Below are positions 24,757 to 36,232 of a stretch of 64,000 nucleotides of DNA, piece by piece. This DNA comes from Nymphalis io (Eukaryota > Arthropoda > Insecta > Lepidoptera > Nymphalidae): positions 7,998,001 to 8,062,000 of the forward strand of contig NC_065911.1 of assembly GCF_905147045.1 (NCBI RefSeq), given 5' to 3'. The position numbers were made by a program, and so were the translations under genes. Numbering within the stretch: the stretch's first letter is position 1; every line of letters begins with the position of its first letter. The notes beneath the pieces were generated by a model. The model was not told the origin of the DNA. It was given only the letters and a program-made list of their open reading frames with translations, and searched no databases.

Positions 24757-25126
24757 AAAAAACCACCACGACCAATTTTTGCAGTGAAAATGGTCGCAAA
24801 ATGTCGAGTTTGTTCAGAATAGCTCTACAGTTGTGTCAGTTGAATGCGCCCGTAACAAAATAGATGCTAGTTTTCTCGACAATGTTTTCGTTAATCGCAG
24901 AGGAATAGATTACTTATAAAAGAACGTAAATCAAATCTAATTACAGTATATTCAACTTACAAGGACTTTGAAATCGTCATTATAGGTTTCAATATTATGC
25001 GAACATCGGTTTGGAATGAAAATCCAACGAGAACAGATAAGAAAATCACTACCTAGTTAGTTTTTAATTTGGATTTATTAGATATAAATATTCTAATTCG
25101 AAAACAATTTTTTTTTATTTATTCAT

Positions 25127-25368
25127 AAAGTTTTTTTTTTATTCTATAGATAGGCGGACACGTGCATTGTAAGAAATGTTAATCATCGCTTAGATCGCCA
25201 ATGCGCCATCAACCTTGGGAACAAAGCCGTTATGTCCCTTGTGCCTGTAATTACACTGGCTCACTCACCCTTCACAACAATACCAAGTACTGCTGTTTTG
25301 CGGTAGAATATCTGATGAATGGATGGTACCTACCCAGACGAGCTAGCAAAAAGTCCTACCACCAGTAA
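25127..25368 (-). repeat. SINE family B, internally deleted
   Basis: 'atgcgccatcaaccttggga', 'gtgcctgtaattacactggc' and 'aaagtcctaccaccag' match the reverse consensus. About 30 bp near the start are missing. Confidence 0.88.
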
Positions 25369-25767
25369 AACGTAAACTCACTCATAAAGTCGAAGCTAAA
25401 TATCAAACTGCTGGGTAAACACCTGAGTTATTCAGCGTTCTTAAACTGAGTTTATTACGCAACGCTTCTTGAATCGATATACAAATGCCAGAATTACATC
25501 GGAATCAAATTAGGTAAGTATAGTAAAAACTCAGTAACTTGCCTGGTTGGCGGAATTAGCGACCTTCGATTTAAGATCCACGTGTTCTATTCCCTTAGTC
25601 GTATCTGCTATTATATTATTACTGTATAATATATTTTTTTATATAATGCGATTTTAAATTTCATTTCGACTATTATAATATTTAATGTAATATGTATATT
25701 AAGTATGTATTTAAAATAAATTAAAGAACAACTATTTTTATTATATTTAAAATTAAAAAAAATATTT

Positions 25768-25875
25768 GCATTACAAATTTATAAGAAAAACACGCCGTCT
25801 AAAAGATTGTCCTGTGGCATTGTACTGAAGACGCTGGCACTATTGCCTCTCTGCACCGCTAGACTCAGCCTTATA
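25768..25875 (-). pseudogene. R1-like pol C-terminal fragment
   Basis: The minus frame reads R-L-S-L-A-V-Q-R-G-N-S-A-S-V and continues to a stop at about 25786. It is nearly identical to the plus-strand copy at 32.7 kb, so both come from one family. The Q-R-x-S-x-A-x-Q-R-G-N-x-A-S motif is found at the extreme C-terminus of some insect non-LTR pol proteins, as I recall them. It is 5'-truncated and non-functional. Confidence 0.75.
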
Positions 25876-26607
25876 AATAACAATACAGATAGAAAATGTA
25901 AAGTAAATTACATAAAAAGTTAGTAAAACTTAAGTAAAACATGAAGCGAAGTGTCGTGTTACGCAATTTTTGTTTGTTAAGAAAAACAATGAACTATGGG
26001 AAAATGACTCGCCTTTCTTATTCTTAACACACACATAAATAATGCACTGTAATACGACATTAGGACGCGTTTACAATGATTTTATATTTTTTATTTCCAT
26101 TTTTCGATGATTTAGTTTGTTTATACATGAAGTGCGAATTATGCCAATGCGTATTTAATTCCTTGAGTCTCATTTTATGTTTTTAAAAGGATATACGTAT
26201 GTGTATTATTTAAGCGAAAGCCTGAATGTTAATCTCAATATCGCGAAACAATTTCAGTTGAATTATAATTTGTTTGACAACAATCGGTGACATTATTATT
26301 AATCCTAGTTAAAGTTTTAATTATTACATTTAATAATGAGATTAAAAAAAAACATCCCTAGGAAGCCCATGACAACCATGACCTCTCTTAATCCGCCCTC
26401 GCGCATTATATACTCTTTAACAATAAATCTGACTTGAACAATTTGATTGCAAAATATAATTAGATAATTTCAATTGAAGACTGTTGAATAAAAAAGAAAC
26501 ATAGGCTGCCAAAATCTTTGACAGCTTTTATATTTAGCATAAAATACCTTCTTTTTTTAATTTATTCTGTCTTCGTGTAAAGGGAGAACCTCTAGACGGA
26601 ATTCAAC
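25876..26607. other. AT-rich DNA, nothing recognised
   Basis: No gene or clear repeat; a few less AT-rich patches such as 26370-26415. Confidence 0.5.
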
Positions 26608-26840
26608 AATAATAATATCCTGGGACATTATTCACACACGGCGATCTGATCCCAACTATGGAAACCAGACAACTGATATACTACATATACTACTTTTCTT
26701 TTGTAAATACATACTTATATAGATAATTACACCCAGACTCAGGACAAACAGACATGTTCATGCACACAAATGTTTGTCCTGGGTGGGAATCGAGCCCACA
26801 ACCTTCGGCATGAAAAGCAAGAATCCACGCCAACCGGCTC
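26608..26840 (-). repeat. SINE family D, full length
   Basis: Reverse of family D: 'aatatcctgggacattattc' at the left and the tRNA-like head at the right ('gggaatcgagcccacaacct', then 'atccacgccaaccggc'). Confidence 0.9.
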
Positions 26841-27089
26841 AAATATATAACCCGGATCAATGAAATATAACCCGCATAAAATATATTGTATTAACAATAT
26901 ATATTTCCTAAGTCAAGTAAATATGTACGAGTGAGCGTATCTCTACACGAATACATATGTAATTGTCTATGTGTGTACAGTTTATCTGTTTGGAGTAAAC
27001 AAAGGAATAACTTGAATTTGGAACTGAATATGTGATTTCAACATTTCCTAGACAATTATTATTATTACATAAATAAATTATAATTAAAT

Positions 27090-27480
27090 GTTTTTTTTTT
27101 ATTTATTAAAATAGGTTGGCTGACTGGCAAATGGGCCAATTGTAAATGGTCAGCAACGCCCATAGACGTTGGTATTGTAAGAAATATTATCCATCCTTTA
27201 CATCACCAATGTGCTACCAAACTTTGTTACTAATAATATGTTATGTGGCTGTAGTTACCTCATCAGATATTCCACCGCTAAGCAGCAATAACTAGTATTG
27301 TTGCGTTTCGGTTTGAAGGTTGAATGAGCCAGTGTAGCTACAGGCACAAGGGACATAACATTCCGGTTGCCAAAGTTGGTAGCTCATTGGCGAGATAGCA
27401 ATGGTTATTTTTTCTTACCCCACCAATGTCTATTTGCCATCAGTTGGCTCATTTGCTTCCGTCAGCTTATAACATTAAAA
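27090..27480. repeat. Head-to-head pair of family B SINEs
   Basis: 27090-27257 is a minus-oriented copy ('taaatggtcagcaacgccca'). 27258-27480 is a plus-oriented copy ('tcagatattccaccgctaag' onward, with 'gaatgagccagtgtagctac'). They meet without spacer near 27257 and both lack the first 50 bases or so of the family. Confidence 0.8.
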
Positions 27481-27499
27481 AAACTAACTTAATCGTATA

Positions 27500-27830
27500 T
27501 GCATATAATGTTCAATCTGTCTGTATGTGATCTTGTGACTTCTACTCGGCTTGTCCAATCTAAGTTGCATATATATATCTATTTGGCCGTGAAAATAGTT
27601 CGTTCGAGGATCTGATAGATGGCGCTTTACACAAGTTACTAAGTATAGTTATATAATAATTCAATTGTATTTAATTTACAAACATAATCCTCAAGTCGTC
27701 ATATTAAGGATTAAATTTGATTTAAAGCTACCCCCGGGTCGGATTGCATATTCTACCGAGAAGAACCGCCAAGAAAATCAGTAGTTAATCTTTTTCGACA
27801 ATAAACAGTTTTGACAGTGACGGCTAACTT
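27500..27830. repeat. Mixed repeat fragments
   Basis: 27540-27640 resembles the 7.5-kb Helitron/MITE-like block ('gatagatggcgctttacac'). 27725-27790 is a reversed jockey-type tail ('attctaccgagaagaaccgc'). Confidence 0.45.
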
Positions 27831-27850
27831 CAATCATTTTGATTTTTACA

Positions 27851-28109
27851 TTCGTCTGGGTAGGTACCACCCACTCATCAGATATTCTATCGCAAAACAG
27901 CAGTACTCAGTTTGAAGGATGAGTGAGCCAGTGTAATTACAGGCACAAGGGACATAACATCTTAGTTCCCAAGGTTGGTGGCGCATTGGTGATGTAAGCG
28001 ATGGTTAACATTTCTTACAATGCCAATGTCTATGAGCGTTGGTGACCACTTACCATCAGGTGGCCCATATCCTCGTCCGCCTTACTATTCTATAAAAAAA
28101 AAATAACCG
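27851..28109 (+). repeat. SINE family B, 5'-truncated
   Basis: Starts at 'cgtctgggtaggtaccaccc' and runs through the consensus to 'ccttactattctataaaaaa'. Confidence 0.93.
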
Positions 28110-28403
28110 ACGGCTTGTCTCATACTAATATCGCTATCAATTCGCTATTCAACGAAAAAGCATTACCCTCCTCAACAGCTACGTAGTCGGATAAATACAT
28201 CAATGACGTCATCAAGAAACGACAATACTGAATATTCTGTTGTCCTCAGCACGTGCCGCGTTTAGGATTCACAACGGGGTCGGAAATACAGATAGTTATT
28301 TAGAATTCGAGGTCGCTATTATTTAGGTTGTTTTGTTTTATCAGTGGCAAGGCGCAATTTCGTATTGTAACTAGTATATGCGATATATTTAGATAAAACT
28401 AGC
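28110..28403. promoter_or_regulatory. Non-repeat block with a palindromic CRE site
   Basis: Unique-looking DNA with the full cyclic-AMP response palindrome ATGACGTCAT at 28203-28212 and a CACGTG E-box at about 28250. No open frame. Regulatory function is inferred only from the motifs. Confidence 0.25.
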
Positions 28404-28416
28404 TGAAAGCGGTATC

Positions 28417-28622
28417 CGTTAATGCCGTTGGAGCAGACGAGTCCTAGAATGGAGACCGCGAATCGGCAAGCGCAGCGTAGGGCGCCCTCCAGCCAGGTGG
28501 ACCGACGACCTTAAGAAGGTGGCAGGCACCAACTGGATGCGGAAGGCGGAGGACAGGGAGCTTTGGCGCACCTTGGGAGAGGCCTACGTTCAGCAGTGAA
28601 CAACGATTGGCTGTTGATTGAT
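28417..28622 (+). mobile_element. 5'-truncated RTE-like retrotransposon with TSD
   Basis: The frame 28438-28599 encodes 53 codons and a TGA stop: G-R-P-P-A-R-W-T-D-D-L, then N-W-M-R-K-A-E-D-R-E-L-W and A-Y-V-Q-Q. This is the typical C-terminus of lepidopteran RTE/BovB-like pol, as I recall it. The element ends in a short 'gattgattga' type tail. It is flanked by 'tgaaagcggtatc' at 28404-28416 and 28623-28635, an exact 13-bp target duplication. One stop lies in the first codons (28420-28422). It is dead on arrival, because the RT and endonuclease domains are absent. Confidence 0.93.
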
Positions 28623-28684
28623 TGAAAGCGGTATCGATGTCGTCAATGATTATTTACCTTTCTTATATATAAAGCTCTTTACGG

Positions 28685-28972
28685 GGGATAGGGCTTCGTG
28701 CAAGGTCGCCTGGATTGGTACCACCTCTTCATATGATATTCTACCGCAAAACATCAACACTTAGTATTGTTGTGTTCCGGTTTGAAAGGTGAGTGAGCCA
28801 GTGTAATTACAGGGACATACTTCATCTTAGTTCTCAAGGTCGGTGGCGCTTTGGCGATGTTAGCGACGGTTAACATTTCTTACGGTACCAATGTCTAAGG
28901 GCGTTGGTGACCACTTACCATCAGGTGGCCCATATTACGCTCGGTCGCCTACCTATATTATGAAAAAAAAAT
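28685..28972 (+). repeat. SINE family B, full length
   Basis: Runs from 'gggggatagggcttcgtgca' to 'ggtcgcctacctatattatg' and an A-rich tail. Confidence 0.93.
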
Positions 28973-29228
28973 TGCGGTTTTGTTTTATTTACTATTTATT
29001 TTGTAAGTTATTAAAGAATTTGCCGTGTTATTTATGATTGATTTTTTAACATTTTTTTCCGGTCATGTTGAAATAACTAACTAACAAAATTGTAAATTTT
29101 ATGTTTATTTTATTTTTTGCATGATTTTCACATTAGTCTACTTTAGTACTTTATAACTTAAATTCATTTGAGTTTAGTTCAATTAACGAAGCAATTTAAA
29201 TGAATCACATAATTATCTGCTATTATTT

Positions 29229-29490
29229 AGCTCGTCTGGGTAGGTACCACCCACTCATCAGATATTCTACCGCAAAACAGCAATACTTGATATTGTTGTG
29301 TTCCGGTTTGAAGGGTGAGTGAGCCAGTGTAATTACAGGCACAAGGGACATAAATCTTAGTTCCCAAGGTTGGTGGCGCAGTGGCTATAAGCGATGGTTG
29401 ACATTTCTTACAATGCCAATGTCTAAGAGCGTTGGTGACCACTTACCATCAGGTGGCCCATATGCTCGTCCGCCTTCCTATTCTATAAAA
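29229..29490 (+). repeat. SINE family B, 5'-truncated
   Basis: Starts 'agctcgtctgggtaggtacc' and ends 'ccttcctattctataaaaa'. It is nearly identical to the copy at 53.0 kb, including 'gcaatacttgatattgttgt', so both are probably young. The 71-codon minus frame is a shadow. Confidence 0.94.
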
Positions 29491-29828
29491 ATAATAATAT
29501 ATTAACTAACGTTTATATAGATTTTTTTTTAAATTCCGAAATACTGTTACCTAAGTTTCTTCTTCCCTCCCTCCCCATGAACAATAGAGGCCTGATAGAA
29601 AATATATGAAACCTGAAAAGAAAATGTCTTATATATTCAATATAGGAAGTTTCAAATATATGCCGGAGAGACAAAAAAAAATGTGTCACCGTATCCTTAA
29701 TAGAATAGCATTATTTTGAAGAAAAGAAAGCTGGTATAATTACACTTAATGAGACGCTAGAAATCAGAATTGCTGCAACTCATATACAGAGCAAAAAATA
29801 AGGAAGACGAAGTGTGGGTGAGAGATGA

Positions 29829-29859
29829 ATATTTTCTAGACTAAAAGTCTAGAAAATAT
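29829..29859. repeat. Perfect 14-bp hairpin
   Basis: Arms 29829-29842 and 29846-29859 are exact reverse complements with loop 'aaa'. It is followed 50 bp later by repeat G. Confidence 0.9.
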
Positions 29860-29904
29860 ATAACGCTAACAATTGATTGCTTAGGGCAACAGTATCAATC
29901 ACAG

Positions 29905-30085
29905 TAGCATGCGAAAGCGATCCCGTGGCGCTCTTCGTTAAGACAGAAAGGGTACCGCTGGTTTTTTAGTGGTATTTAGTATTCCGATGTTCGGGGTGCA
30001 CTCGGCGCCTTGGACACCGGCGAGTCCCACATTCCCCCCAACTGTTCAGTGGGGGAAACGCGTTTTTCCAGCGTTAACAGTGTCA
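29905..30085 (+). repeat. Repeat G, single unit
   Basis: 'gtagcatgcgaaagcgatcc' with 'cgtggcgctcttcgttaag' matches 24488 onward, including 'actcggcgccttggacac'. Confidence 0.8.
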
Positions 30086-30390
30086 AAATTTCAATTTGCC
30101 TTAATGATCGCCGAACTACGAACGAAGATGCCACCTTAAGAAGAAGATAAGAATCAAAGAAAATTGTCCAGAGTACCAGATCATATATAGCTTAATACAG
30201 TTAGATTATTTAATTGTTAGATTATTAAATTCTGCGCACTGTCCTTTTCTGTTGCATTCTGTCTTCCTTTTTAATCATATCCTTAATTAGGGTGTAATAT
30301 CCTTGGATGTTTCATTATGTACATGTATAAACTACAACATTATTATATTCATATTTGACGTAACTAGTAATGTCTAGCTCCTGTCTTCTT

Positions 30391-30742
30391 CGTTGGTCTA
30401 GTGGCTTGATATAAGGCCGCAGACCCGGGGGTCCTGGGTTCAATTTCAAGGTCGGGCCAATAAAAAGTTATTGGGTTTTTCTGTCAGTAAATTCTAAGCA
30501 GCAGCCCGGAGTCTGGAAGTTGGAAGTGTGTACACTCCGGGCCTCGGAAAGCACGTAAAGCCCTTGGTCCTGCGCCTGAACTGTTTACGGTCGTGTCGGA
30601 TTGCCGTCCCATTGGATTATAAGAGTTAGGGAATAGAGAATGCACCTGTGTTTGCGCACACTCTTGTGCACTATATTATCTCCTGCGTAGTTGGCTAATA
30701 TCTGTTGAGATGCCGTGGCCGAAATCGGTCTGGAGGACATTA
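30391..30742 (+). repeat. SINE family C, full length
   Basis: tRNA-like head 'tcgttggtctagtggcttga' with B-box region 'gggttcaatttcaaggtc', then 'cccggagtctggaagttgga', ending 'gccgaaatcggtctggagga'. Best plus-strand reference for the family. Confidence 0.94.
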
Positions 30743-32130
30743 TTATTATATTGTCTAGCTCTGATTCTTTTACAAAATTGACTGATAACCCGATTGATAA
30801 GAATTGAATTTAAACATACAATTGGCATAAAAGATAATCATCGCTGCTACAACAGACGGTTACGTAACAGTGTCCCACTTTAATTCCTAACCTTGTCAAA
30901 ATTGAGGACAAATAAAAAAACACCTGTGCGCCATCTAATAATTCAGCATTGTCTGTATATTTGTTGTATATTTTTGCAAGGTTCGGCCGATAATGTTATC
31001 GCGCGTCACGCCTACATGCACACACACTTGGGGCAATATTAATATTTTGTTTGTTACTAAGTTGCCTAAAAAAATAAAAATGTATCTTTTTAATACGATA
31101 TGTTTTATATAATTTTTTTATATACAAGCGTAAAGAATAGTTTATACTATTTTAAATCTTAAGTCAGTTACACACGATATTATATTGTAAGCAAGCTCGC
31201 GTTTAACCGTCATTTATAATTAGCATAATATTATGCTATGATGGGTACAATATAACGGGTTATTAAGCCATGTAGTGTCTAATAAAATTTTACATACTTG
31301 TAAGTTTTCGCCAGAGGTTTTGCTAGCGTGCTAGGAACGGGAGGGGGGAGGTTTGTTCGGTATGAAAAGTAACTTTCAGGATCATGCTTGCTTCCATATC
31401 ATTAAAATGTGTTTCTTGAAAGCGTAACAGCATATAAACAGGGTTACTAATGCATTTATAATATTAATATAGAGTGACAGCAACGAAACCAATTTTATTA
31501 TCAGAAACTTTTTACGTACAAACGTTACACGGACGTTTCACTTTCATGTTTTATACAAAGATATATTGATAGATAATAAAGATAAAAAAAGCCTATAATA
31601 TATAATATAGAGAAATTCTGTAAGAACGAATTTAACTCACTGCGGAACGCAATCGTGAAATCTAAGAAAGTTTTAAGCGACATTGACTATAATAATAATT
31701 GTAACATATATTGTACACAATACAAACATCAAAATCGCGTAACTGTAAATCGGTTTTCAACTTTTCAAATCAGATACGAAGGTAGTTCTCACAGAATAGA
31801 GCGCTGTTGCTCGAAATTTAGCCTTTAGTCTATGGTATTTGACGAGTTAATACCATAAACAAGAAGAGGGAAGTTTACATAAGCCTTATCTATAAAAGCA
31901 GGTTTAAAATACACAAATATTAACTTAAACAAATAAAAAATAAATATACCAACACACATATTTACACTTAATGAAGTCATAGTGATTTAAACATAGATAA
32001 GATAGAAGAGGAGAATTATGTATGTTCTACATTTCACAATGATTACACTATTTCCTAGTAGGTCAGGACTTGACATGGTACCACCTATTTAATAATTTAA
32101 CTAAGAAATACCAATGTCTTTCATAAAATT
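30743..32130. other. AT-rich DNA with a repeat F piece
   Basis: 31311-31440 is a reversed repeat F copy ('gatcatgcttgcttccatat', 'cttgaaagcgtaacagc'). Elsewhere no supported gene. Confidence 0.5.
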
Positions 32131-32388
32131 ACTGGTGGTTGAGCTTTGTGCAAGCTCCTCTGGGTAGGTACCACCCACTCATCAGATATTTTACCGCGAA
32201 ACAGCAGTACTTGGTATTGTTGTGTTCCGGTTTGAAGGGTGAGTGAGCCAGTGTAATTACAGGCAGAAGGGACATAACGTCTTAGTCCCCAAGGTTGGTG
32301 GCGTATTGGTGATGTAAGCGATGGTTAATATTTCTTACAGTGCCAGTGTCTATGGGCGTGGGTACCACTTCCTACTCTATAAAAAAAA
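32131..32388 (+). repeat. SINE family B, near full length
   Basis: From 'actggtggttgagctttgtg' to 'ttcctactctataaaaaaaa', with a short deletion before the tail. Confidence 0.92.
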
Positions 32389-32447
32389 GTTAATTATTAA
32401 CTTTTTTTTATAATTTTGGTGCTGTCTTTTTTTTCTTTTTTTTTCTT

Positions 32448-32600
32448 TGTGCTAGCCCGTCTGGATAGAGGTAACACCCCCCCCTCTCAATCGCCAAGCA
32501 GTAAAAAAATATATTTTTGTGTTCCAGTTTAAAAGGTGAGTGAGCCAACTATAGGCACAATCGACATTACATCTTAATTCTTAAGGTGCAATGACCATGT
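32448..32600 (+). repeat. SINE family B, degraded
   Basis: 'gctagcccgtctggatagag' and 'gtgttccagtttaaaaggtg' follow the consensus. It stands just downstream of another copy in the same orientation. Confidence 0.75.
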
Positions 32601-32692
32601 AATGAACCAACTTGTTAATGAAGTATACATAAATTGCTACTAAAATGTTGTGTTATTAGTACAATATTTTAAAACATTAAGATAATCAAAGC

Positions 32693-32827
32693 ATAACTTC
32701 TGGTGACCCAAGAACTGGCGCTTATTTAGCCCAAAGGCTGAGTCTAGCGGTGCAGAGAGGCAATAGTGCCAGCGTCTTGGGTACAATGCCACAGGACAAT
32801 CTTTTAGACGGCGTGTTTTTTCTATAA
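32693..32827 (+). pseudogene. R1-like pol C-terminal fragment
   Basis: Open frame of 44 codons ending at TAA 32825-32827: G-D-P-R-T-G-A-Y-L-A-Q-R-L-S-L-A-V-Q-R-G, then N-S-A-S-V-L-G-T-M-P. It is the same element family as 25768-25875, in opposite orientation. It is followed by an AT-rich 3' UTR. No upstream RT remains. Confidence 0.8.
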
Positions 32828-33471
32828 ATTTGTAATGTGTATTTTGTTCTTTCTTTTTATTTTAATTTCGTATATTATAAAAATGTATGTACATAGTTTT
32901 TAGAAGTAATTAAAAGAAATAAAATTTGAATAATGTTCAAGCATAACTAAAAAGCTTACTATTCCATTTTTTTACACAGAATATATAGATATTTCATTAT
33001 TTTAAAGATTTAATGAAATGTATGGTTTTAGTAACTCGCAAATAGATACTAACGTAAAAATTGGCAGTTATTTTGAAATCAGAACTACAGAATACAGACT
33101 CCAATTAGGTAAAAAAAAAAAGTTTTCACATTATATATTTAAAGTTACTTTTTTTTTAGAAGGTGTAATCTTTAAAGGAAATAACAGTGATAATACATAA
33201 GTGGATAAATGACTCGAGCCAGATATTTAGTCACTAAAACCGACATCGCTGTAAGCAAATTTGAGCCTTATTGATATTTTATTTAACTGTATTTGTTTGC
33301 TCTCTTGCAAAAATGAACAATTTAATCTTCACAGTGATGGAAGTATGTAAGGTCATTTTTATGATCATTTAACATAGTATATATATCATTTTGCGATTGG
33401 TGACTTGTATGCCGTGACTGCAAACGGTATGACGCTCTTTCTACCGCCGCTCTCTACATCCTTATGTGGTT

Positions 33472-33495
33472 TGTGTGTGTGTGTGTATATATATA
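33472..33495. repeat. (GT)n/(TA)n microsatellite
   Basis: A run of GT dinucleotides at about 33472-33486, then TA repeats. Confidence 0.9.
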
Positions 33496-33676
33496 CTTCG
33501 TTGCTATTGTGTATTATTATAATATTAAGAAAAATATATTTAATTCATTAAACATATCCAGTGTTTTATTTTATTGGTTTTATTTAAATACAAATCATTT
33601 CATCTACCTTCCGTCCTTCGATAAGGTTGTTTAATGTGTATAAAGCCATGATTGTCAAATAGAAATATAGACACAA

Positions 33677-33928
33677 TTAATATCTTGTATTATTCTTAGA
33701 CCATTTAGAAACGTCTTCTATCCATGACAAAGTGAGGATCAAGTGTAAACCAGGGTGATATGAAACCCAAGAATATGGAGGGTACAAGTGAGGAGAAGTA
33801 TCATACGAGTCTCCGCCAATACAAGGAACTACCGAAATGTATGAAATAAATTCCATAATTTGGCCCAGGCCTCTTACCTTAAAATTAGGGACGCGGCAAT
33901 TTAAAACTTTGGACAGCCTAAAAGTCAG
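33677..33928 (-). other. 83-codon open stretch, unassigned
   Basis: The minus strand stays open from 33928 to a TAA at 33677-33679 and reads L-S-K-V-L-N-C-R-V-P-N-F-K near its start, with P-H-L-Y-P-P-Y-S-W-V further on. Upstream is a good acceptor-like site ('ctaactgacttttag') and inside is a donor-like 'aag|gtaaga', which would define a 40-nt exon at 33885-33924. I cannot match it to a family. It could be an unrecognised transposon fragment or an exon of the suspected minus-strand gene. Confidence 0.3.
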
Positions 33929-34209
33929 TTAGGAAACCCACACTCACTCACTTCTTACTACATCATATCCAATCAGTACTTGCCAGTTGACAGCCCTAAT
34001 CTATTGTGTGTGTGATGCCGTATTGCTTTCCTGTACTTGTATTTACAGTGGGAGGGATAGCTATATGCAAACAATTACTCACGAACACAGATTAGTATCT
34101 TCCTCACAAGTATTGAAAAGTAACTCACTTTTAGATCGGTATTACATACCGTTGCGCCAAAGAGCTGATACAGCATCCATCAATCGAATGGATGGAATGG
34201 ATCGACGTG

Positions 34210-34402
34210 GATTCAAAGACAGGCAAGCACCAATGAATTTGAATGTGCTTCATTGTTGTGTATGAAAACATCGTGAGGAATTCATCAGACGGTATTATGC
34301 CATGTGTTTCCACCAATCAGCAATGGAAAAGAGTGAATGAGCTCCAATCATCACGTTCATCTCTCTTTAAGAGAACTTTGGTCAGCAGTGAGACATTTAT
34401 GG
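34210..34402 (+). repeat. SINE family A, highly diverged
   Basis: 'gacaggcaagcaccaatgaa', 'aaaacatcgtgaggaattca' and 'tggtcagcagtgagacattt' follow the family A order with heavy divergence. It is the oldest-looking copy in the window. Confidence 0.65.
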
Positions 34403-35084
34403 TTAATTTATTTGACTTAACTGTAACACGAACGTATTTAGCTCAATAAGGTTGTTATTCGCTTAACGCACTGTATAATATGTTTCTAATGTAAATTAAT
34501 CACTTAAAGATAGATTCATAGTAAAAATCTGTTTACGTTCACGTTCTACTCGGTCCATAACGTCATAAGTGCAATACTTACACTTTTAAAACCTTTCAAG
34601 AATTTTATTATTAATGTTTTAATAATAACAAATATCAAAATGAACATCTGTTATAATTTATTATAATCTTAAATTTAAATGCAAAGAAGCCGTCCACTTT
34701 TATTATATTCAATCCGTAACATTTCATGTTCATTAAGACAATACACTATGTACATATTTCATACATTATGTGGATTAATTTGAAATAAAAAAACCCTTTT
34801 ATATTTGTCGCAATCGAGTAAAGTCCACACTCGAACATTCTTATAAGCATGTCGTAACTTTTTTTCTTGGTTAAGAACACGAAGGAAGTTTTCAAACGGC
34901 TTAGTACCCCTGTTTTTGTACCCACCCTCTATTTGCATTTCTCAGTCTCGTTTGACTAAATATATAGAGCAGAGAGTTCGTTAGAAGTGACATTTGAGAT
35001 GATAGAATGTATATTTTTAAATAACTTTAGAAATAAGTTTCTTATCCGTGCAACGTATGAATAAAAGGCGGTAGTGACATTCAT

Positions 35085-35150
35085 ATTAAACGTGGTAACC
35101 ACCGCCTATAGACAGTGGCGATGTAGGAAATACTAACCGTACCTTACAAC
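35085..35150 (-). repeat. SINE family B fragment
   Basis: 'gtggtaaccaccgcctatag' and 'gcgatgtaggaaatactaac' match family B in reverse. Confidence 0.6.
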
Positions 35151-35429
35151 ACACATTTGATTATTGTTTTTGCGCACTTTCAAATATAAAAATAAACTGA
35201 AAACCAATATTCTGTTTAAACTCAACTATACTTTCGCCACTAAATTATACGACTTAAATTTTAACCTTTTTAAAGGCGGATTATTTAAACATTGATTGCT
35301 CTCATTCTGACATAATTGATTTGGCATATGAAATAAGAAGACAGCGATAATTTAAACACAAAACTATCCTATCATCCTTACTAATAAAAATAATATCGCT
35401 GGATACCAGTTACAAGTACAGTACAGTAT

Positions 35430-35716
35430 ACAGTAACAGCCCACTGCTGGGATAAGGCCTCCTTTTCCTTTTGAGGAGAAGGTTTGGAGCTTTTTCCACC
35501 ACGCTGCTCCAATGCGGGTTGGTAGAATACACATGTGGCATTCAATGAAATTAGACACATGCAGGTTTCCTCACGATATTTTCCTTCACCGTCAAGCACG
35601 AGATGAATTATAAACACAAATTAAGCACATGAAAATTCAGTGGTGCTTGCCCGGGTTTGAACCCACGATCATTGGTTAAGTTTCACGCGTTTTAACCACT
35701 AGGACATCTCAGCTTT
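35430..35716 (-). repeat. SINE family A, full length
   Basis: From 'cagtaacagcccactgctgg' to the head 'ccactaggacatctcagct'. The two minus frames of 64 and 78 codons are shadows. Confidence 0.93.
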
Positions 35717-36232
35717 TTCTCGGTTACAAGTACATATCGATTTATTTATTTTATCTGTAATTTTCAAATTCCTTTTTCAAATGTACAATTCATCAATAAT
35801 TTGAATATAATAATAATACACAACTTTATTAGCCATTAAATATATAAAAATTAGCTAAAGCCGTGATGATATTCGTCAATTAAGTCGGAAAAAGTCGTGC
35901 ATCTTGAAAGCTTCAACGTGTGCGTTATAAACGGCCATCAATTACCATAAGACCAGGGTTTCCGTGACGGCAACTTTTTTATTGTGGTGTTAATTTGACA
36001 TACGACGCAAAATTAAAATCCTAATAAAACCTTTAAATAAAAAATTGGGAAAAAAATAGCTATCATATGGAAAAAATTGATATAAATATAAATTGAGATA
36101 ATTGTTTCTAGGTAATTAAGTACCATTCGGGTATATATATGTAATAATTTGTCATTAAAAAGCAGGTACCTATATACATGAATTCTTATATATGTATTTA
36201 TTCTATAATGTATTTATATAAACATAAAAAAA

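Noticed and set aside
31641..31661. 21-nt minus-strand microexon candidate
   Set aside because: Acceptor and donor are both poor and nothing else supports it.
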